The translations under genes were made by a program, and so were the position numbers. From assembly GCF_016802725.1 (NCBI RefSeq), contig NC_052679.1:16485635-16549634 (forward strand): a DNA stretch of 64,000 nucleotides. The letters run 5' to 3'. Shown piece after piece: positions 59,634-64,000 of the stretch. Each line of letters opens with the position of its first letter. Within the stretch, counting starts at the first letter, position 1. The notes under the pieces were generated by a model that worked only from the letters and a program-made list of their open reading frames with translations, ran no database searches and was not told the origin of the DNA. This DNA is from Solenopsis invicta (taxonomy: Eukaryota > Arthropoda > Insecta > Hymenoptera > Formicidae).

Positions 59634-60440
59634 GCGCCTGAGAGAGAAACCCTTTCATTATTGAAACCCCTTGCTACCTATGTTGTCACGTTTAAGTTAG
59701 AAACGTTACGTGTCAACGACTAGTAATAGAGTTCGAGTAAGCATTTTCGATGTCAGATGGAACGACATTGCGCTTCCCTGACATCGAAGGATCCAGCAGC
59801 CGATCGTATGACAATTAATCTGCCTGATTATTCATAGCGATCAATACTTCTTCTATACTTAGACAAACGTAACGCATTCTAATTAACCTCCGTGATCAAA
59901 CTGCGTGAGATGAATAATGAATCAGCTTTAGAAAATAGTTTTAGGAAACGTCGTGATAGCGTGATAAGATAATTACCAGATCATTTATTTGCAAATTCAA
60001 GCGATAATTTTATTCCGCCCATTAACTTGAGCGCCCGTATTTTTAAAAAGGTCGCGGCGTTCGACACGGAACAGCTCTTTCCGGTCCCATCATTTGCGCC
60101 GTACAAATTTCGAAATAACCGTGATATTTATCGTGATTGACGCCGCCTCTTGAGGGAATCGTTAAAAAATCTCGACGCTAAACTCCTAGCGCCATAAATC
60201 ACGAGCATGACACACGTTTCTATGCGCGCTACACCGCGAAAGAGTAACTAACGTTCTCCTTTTATTTACCAGGACGAAGGATGGCAGCTCGATCGTATAA
60301 ATTACTACCAGGAAGGATGGTTAGCCACCGGCAACGCCCGCGGCTTGGTTGGAGTGACTTTTACCACGTCGCATTGTCGCACTAGAGCCGCGGAACTTCC
60401 ACTCAGGGCGAATTACAACCTCCGGGGGCACCGTAGCGAA
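53855..60440 (+). CDS. Tusp: Tusp / TULP4 homologue, first two coding exons (gene continues beyond window)
   Basis: Exons 53855-53950 and 60273-60440 join at phase 0 to 88 residues. They align with the N-terminus of vertebrate TULP4: CNILSLSWMGKVP matches SNILCLSWKGRVP, and YYQEGWLATGNARGLVGVTF then TTSHCR matches YYEEGWLATGNGRGVVGVTF then TSSHCR, followed by NLRGHRSE for NLRGHNSE. This is the beginning of the WD40 propeller. The family also carries a SOCS box and a C-terminal tubby domain, which must lie past 64000. Family members are proposed ubiquitin-ligase adaptors. The ATG has a good context (CAACCATG) and starts the aligned region. Confidence 0.85.
55179..55464. repeat. Diverged direct duplication in Tusp intron 1
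   Basis: ATAGAC, then CAAATAAAAT, then GCAAACATA or ACAAACATA, then CGTTAACTCTC, TTCGTGCAGCTCGA and TAATTAATCAGT occur in the same order at 55179-55320 and 55363-55464. A weaker third match of the TAATTAATCA to CTTCAG part lies near 55890-55985. Confidence 0.75.
55655..55720 (-). repeat. Dispersed repeat family, copy 2 (inverted)
   Basis: The reverse complement reads ATATCACAATATTAA, then TTTAATGCTGATGCTAAC, then GAGCATC, matching copies at 7552-7650 and 59138-59222. Confidence 0.6.
56566..56668. mobile_element. 103-bp MITE-like palindrome, ends CCCCAGATAGCACA
   Basis: The left end CCCCAGATAGCACAGAATGT matches the inverted right end CCCCAGATAGCACACAACGT. Nearly the whole element can fold on itself through ATTC/CATAGA motifs. 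No target duplication is obvious. A single CCCAGATAGC end also occurs near 30757, suggesting a family. Confidence 0.75.
56702..56726. repeat. (CT)n microsatellite
   Basis: Perfect CT array 34 bp after the palindromic element. Confidence 0.9.
57063..57077. repeat. C15 homopolymer
   Basis: Fifteen consecutive C. This is likely unstable and hard to sequence; it makes the poly-Pro in an otherwise featureless open frame. Confidence 0.9.
57785..57809. repeat. (CGCT)n microsatellite
   Basis: About six perfect tetramers, complementary in sequence to the GCGA array near 4900. Confidence 0.9.
59138..59222 (+). repeat. Dispersed repeat family, copy 3
   Basis: Shares ATATCACAATATTAA, AATTTAATAAT, GATGCTAACA and AAAGAATTTGTTGCGAA with copy 1 at 7552-7650. 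It lies directly next to the tRNA-like palindrome. Confidence 0.65.
59248..59346. repeat. Palindrome with tRNA-like (SINE-like) arms
   Basis: Arms TCCCTACATTC, then GCGGGCGTCTT (59248-59276), and AAGACGCCCGC, then GAATGTAGGGA (59315-59346), are inverted complements. On the + strand ATGGTAGAACCAGCCAAGAC, followed about 40 nt later by GGGTCAAACC, resembles tRNA A- and B-box promoters. The minus strand has GTGGTCGAACTGAGTAAGAC, also A-box-like. It is not a functional tRNA; I see no cloverleaf. Confidence 0.45.
59581..59630. repeat. (TA)~24 microsatellite
   Basis: Perfect TA dinucleotide array in Tusp intron 1. Confidence 0.95.
60273..60440 (+). CDS. Tusp: Tusp coding exon 2
   Basis: 56 codons, phase 0 at both ends: DEGWQLDRINYYQEGWLATG onward to NYNLRGHRSE. 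The acceptor is TTTATTTACCAG. The 3' boundary falls at GAA followed by GCAAGT, a GC-type donor; the frame reads on without a GT donor at the position where the family breaks (RGHNSE then VVLVRW). Confidence 0.8.
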
Positions 60441-63400
60441 GCAAGTATCGCCTTTCCTTTAACTTCTTGTCACCCGAATCGCTCGAGTCGTCCGAACGAA
60501 ACCGACATTTAATTTCTTCCTCCGGGTCTTCCCTACCTCAGTGTCAATAGCGCTTACAGAGCGAGCATTTCCACAGCTTCCCTCACTATGAGGTCACTAT
60601 GCTATATATTTCCGTTTGCTTGATATGATAATCAGGGGAGACCGGGACACCATAAGCTACGAAAATTTCAAATTTCAAAAGTACTTTTAAATAAAAGATT
60701 TTTTGTCTCATTTTTTAAACATTATATAATTAAAAAATTTTTAAGCCGGTTATTTTTTTTTAAATTCATTGAATATATGTTGTAAAAATAGATTGGTCTT
60801 TGAGAAAGAAATAACACATTTTTTTAAGAAATAATCCAAGGCACTACGGGCCAGTCACTGCGATACTATAGATCACAAACTCGTACACACAAAAAGTAGA
60901 TTTATTCAAGAAATACAGTGACAAAAGTTGAAGAGGAATTTTAATTAACTTATACGTCCTTAGTACAGTCGCTTAATACAATAAAATACGATTATTAATA
61001 ATAATTAGATTAAAAACTGTAACTAGACTAAATAAAATAGAAAATCTATAAACAAAAGTATATTGATCAGTGAATGGTATTGAGGCAAGAAATAGCCAAG
61101 AATTCTGGAGGAAAATTTCTGAGGGAAAAATATAATTACTTTCTCGAGACTACATACCTTTGATAGATTTTCTCCTATATGTTCGTTTATATCCTATATG
61201 TTATTTGTTTGACTTCAATACGGCTCGGCCCGGATATCCAATCCAAAACAGCTTTTGGCCATAATTAGCGACCGGGGTTCAGATATAGATATCTGTATAT
61301 ATGACCCATGACATTCCAGTTTTGGGTGACCCGTCGTGCCTCGATTACATTTAATATAGAAAACGGTGAAACGTAATAAAAAATAAATGCTAGATGATTA
61401 TCTATAGTGTAGTAAGATGAAAAATAGCACACAGAAACTTGCATCTCGCTTGTAATATGCGCGTTTTTTTATTAAAAAATAATATTGAAACTTTTTTAAA
61501 TGATTAAAAAATTACTTTCGCACCACGAAAACCATTAACGGCACGCGCGCCCCTCAAACCACAGAGTTTAAACGTTGCCTAGATATGAAGTATGGGTAAC
61601 AATCGTATAATGCCACAATTGTAACGGTCTAAACATTTTGGATTACTCTAATCACCCGTGATTCACGATATCCTGATATCTGCTTTACATGAAAAAATTA
61701 TTATTTGCATCCTTCACATTTTACGGCTCGTCTCTTCAAACAACAATTTATAGATTGATGACATGCTCAACAATGTCAAATATTATCATAATTTCACGGT
61801 TTTCGAAATTGGATCTTTCAACGCGAGCGATATCCTATTCTGCCTTGCATCATCACGGAAGGAAGCGCATGAGGGTTATCGGTTGGTAGCAGCCAGTGTG
61901 TACGCTTTATCTGCTCGATACACGAGCCGCGGTAACCGGTCGTAGAACGTGTGGGTTAAATCGACAAAGAAATTGGATGATTGCGCGACGCAGATAGGAG
62001 CCCCGACGACGTATTGAATTGTTAAAGAATCTCGCAAGCAATTCATATAAATAAACCGATAAATTCTTTCTCTCTACTTTTCTCTTTCAATTGAATGTTG
62101 AACATCAATTTGCAATTATTGCATTATTCAATGGACCATCGTCATTTCACAAATAATTTATTAATTATTTGTGCTAACTGATTTATCGCTAATGCGTCGC
62201 CGATTCAAATTTCCCCGCAGACCTTCGTCGTTTGACGATAATTATGAAGTTTGTTAATATTTCAGGTGACGCAATTTAATAGTTTCGCAACATATCGCCG
62301 TATATATCGCCGCCGTGTGTAACATCGGCTGCATCGGGCTGAAACTTCGTGTAATCTCTGTATCGGTAGTAAACGGGCGCGCGCCGGGCAAACCGGGAGT
62401 CCTTTGTGGCCCTTAATCGATATTAAGCCGTGGTGCGCTTTTAACAAACTGCCTGCAGGTGCCCGAAACCTACCTACAGTCGCGCGATTTCACGAACGGC
62501 GTTTGTACACGCTCGACGAGCAACTCTCGGCGAGCTACTGCCGCTCCTCCGGCTTCTCCAATATTAATATCACCGGCTTAAAATCTCGGGGGTTGCGCCC
62601 CGTGAGTTTACATCCGCCTTCCTCGCGCGCGCGTTATTACGTCGCATTTCGCTCGTCCTCTTCTAAGTTCGCTATTCCAACATTCTCCAGATTTTCTCAG
62701 CTTCTGCATACGCTTAACAAGGACTCGGTACGTACAATAGGACGCGAGTAATGGTACCTTGTCCACCGTAAATCCATAAATAATACATGACGACCGAGTG
62801 CTTATGTACGAGAATCATTATACGAGGATGGCAGCCGTGTAGCGAGATGAATTGAGATTTTCGAGTCTCCGAGTATTCGCGCACCATTTCCCCTCCGAAT
62901 GAAACTTGAAAGATCTTTCTCCAACAATTTTCTCTCTGCTGACATACGTATATATGTTCTCTGATATACTATACATGCACACGCCCCTTCCTAGAACGCA
63001 CCTTTCTTTCCCTTAAAGCTTATGAATACGAGCCATTTGTGTTCGAGGGGTTGTTTCACAGTATAGCGGAGCAAAGAATAAGGAGGGATCGTATAAGCGT
63101 CGCGGACGTACTCCACGTGACGAGACAAATGAGACGTTGACATCGCGCTCCCGCGAGGAATTTGTCCCTCGCACGTTGTCCACCCACTGTGATGTCTGCA
63201 GACTGGAAATCTAGCGAAAGCATTCCTCTGGACTGAAGCGCATCGAACAGTGCTACCATTCGAGGCAAGCTCGTTGAAAATGTGGAAAATGCGAACCGAC
63301 GGACAAAGTTTGTTATCATTTTATGGAGACGGTGCACACACACACGGTTTCCATTAATTTTTATATTATTTAATATAAAAGTTGATGGAAACTGCGCATA

Positions 63401-64000
63401 ATTGTTTTGTTTGACATTATTTCCATACACTCTCAAGCATGCGTCGTCAAAAATTGGAGGTACACATTTGAAATAAAAAAATATTGATATATATATAATA
63501 TGCTTAGGAGTATACTTTTGTGTCCCTCGTACTTTCGTAGGGTTTTTATTTCAACGTATTTTCAAGTTTAGCGATACACGCTCAAGAGTGATATCCACGC
63601 GAGCGCGTGTGTATGTGCGGTAGCACATATTTTAAATGGGCTGCAAGACATTTGAAGTTAATGCGCGACGGTAATTTATCCGACGGCGTTAATTAAATTG
63701 AAATCAGCAGTCCGACATCGGCGTCTATTCCGAACAGCACGATAGCGGCAACGCATGCACACGTGTACGTGTGTGTGTGTGTGTTATCGGCTCACGTGTT
63801 CATCAGTTAACTTTCCTGGACCCCACGGACCTTTTGCCCCGATTAACGGGCCTTGGTCAATAAGTCAACGTAGGACTGGCATGCAGGCACGAGGCGATCG
63901 CCATTGAGTGCACACGAGGAAACGGTCTTGACAACGGGAACCAGGTCAGACGGCGATACAAAGTTAGAACGAGACTAGTACATTTCGTTACGTTGCGTCA
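60441..64000 (+). other. Tusp: Tusp intron 2 (continues past window); no exon recognised
   Basis: I looked for the next family segment (VLVRWNEPYQKLA) and did not find it. A block beginning GGGGAGACCGGGACACCATA at about 60636 looks like a repeat end. Otherwise there is AT-rich DNA to ~62200 and mixed CpG DNA with a TG run near 63770-63783. Confidence 0.6.

Larger units (their letters stand above)
53951..60272 (+). other. Tusp: Tusp intron 1, 6.3 kb
   Basis: Runs from GTAACG to TTATTTACCAG. It contains a tandem duplication, a 103-bp inverted-repeat element, two copies of a dispersed repeat, a tRNA-like palindrome and several microsatellites, each listed. Open frames such as 56781-57242 and 58566-58961 have no recognisable protein features. 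Confidence 0.75.

Noticed and set aside
63056..63436. 126-codon minus-strand open frame near the right edge
   Set aside because: No recognisable domain and it is antisense within Tusp intron 2. I could not link it to any gene.

Overview
This is eukaryotic, insect-type genomic DNA. Genes are split by GT-AG introns, CpG-rich tracts alternate with very AT-rich tracts, and microsatellites and small inverted-repeat elements are frequent. The adhesion gene resembles Drosophila DE-cadherin most closely. The compact 80-110 bp introns beside multi-kilobase ones, and the overall composition, suggest a hymenopteran, perhaps an ant. That placement is inference; nothing in the window proves the species.

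Layout. 1-20.4 kb has no gene I can defend apart from one possible small exon (15203-15276); it holds a large palindrome, an 0.8 kb DNA transposon-like element with 8-bp target duplications, and several foldback repeats. 20.4-28.85 kb carries thirteen + strand exons of shotgun (DE-cadherin): seven cadherin repeats, the EGF/laminin-G membrane-proximal module, a transmembrane helix and the p120- and beta-catenin-binding tail. The signal-peptide exon is not identified. 28.85-40.3 kb has no convincing coding sequence, but much of 32.4-38.85 kb is strikingly C-poor on the + strand, as if it were a non-coding transcript unit. 40.3-51.15 kb is a complete five-exon + strand gene for a secreted protein of about 2,852 residues. 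It has a signal peptide, two N-terminal and two C-terminal chitin-binding (peritrophin-A/CBM14-like) domains, and a huge central Lys/Glu/Ser/Asn repeat region inside a single 7.46 kb exon. 52.85-53.8 kb is a CpG island that probably contains the promoter of the next gene. From 53.855 kb to the right edge lie the first two coding exons of Tusp (TULP4-type WD40/tubby-family protein), separated by a 6.3 kb intron with more repeats; the rest of that gene lies beyond the window.

The three genes are not an operon or a pathway: an adherens-junction adhesion receptor, an extracellular chitin-associated repeat protein and an intracellular WD40/tubby protein happen to be neighbours, all on the + strand. 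The most novel item is the giant repeat chitin-binding protein. Its repeat region is built hierarchically (78-bp units, mixed blocks, then eight 246-bp units that look identical by eye). The second is the C-depleted non-coding tract between shg and that gene.
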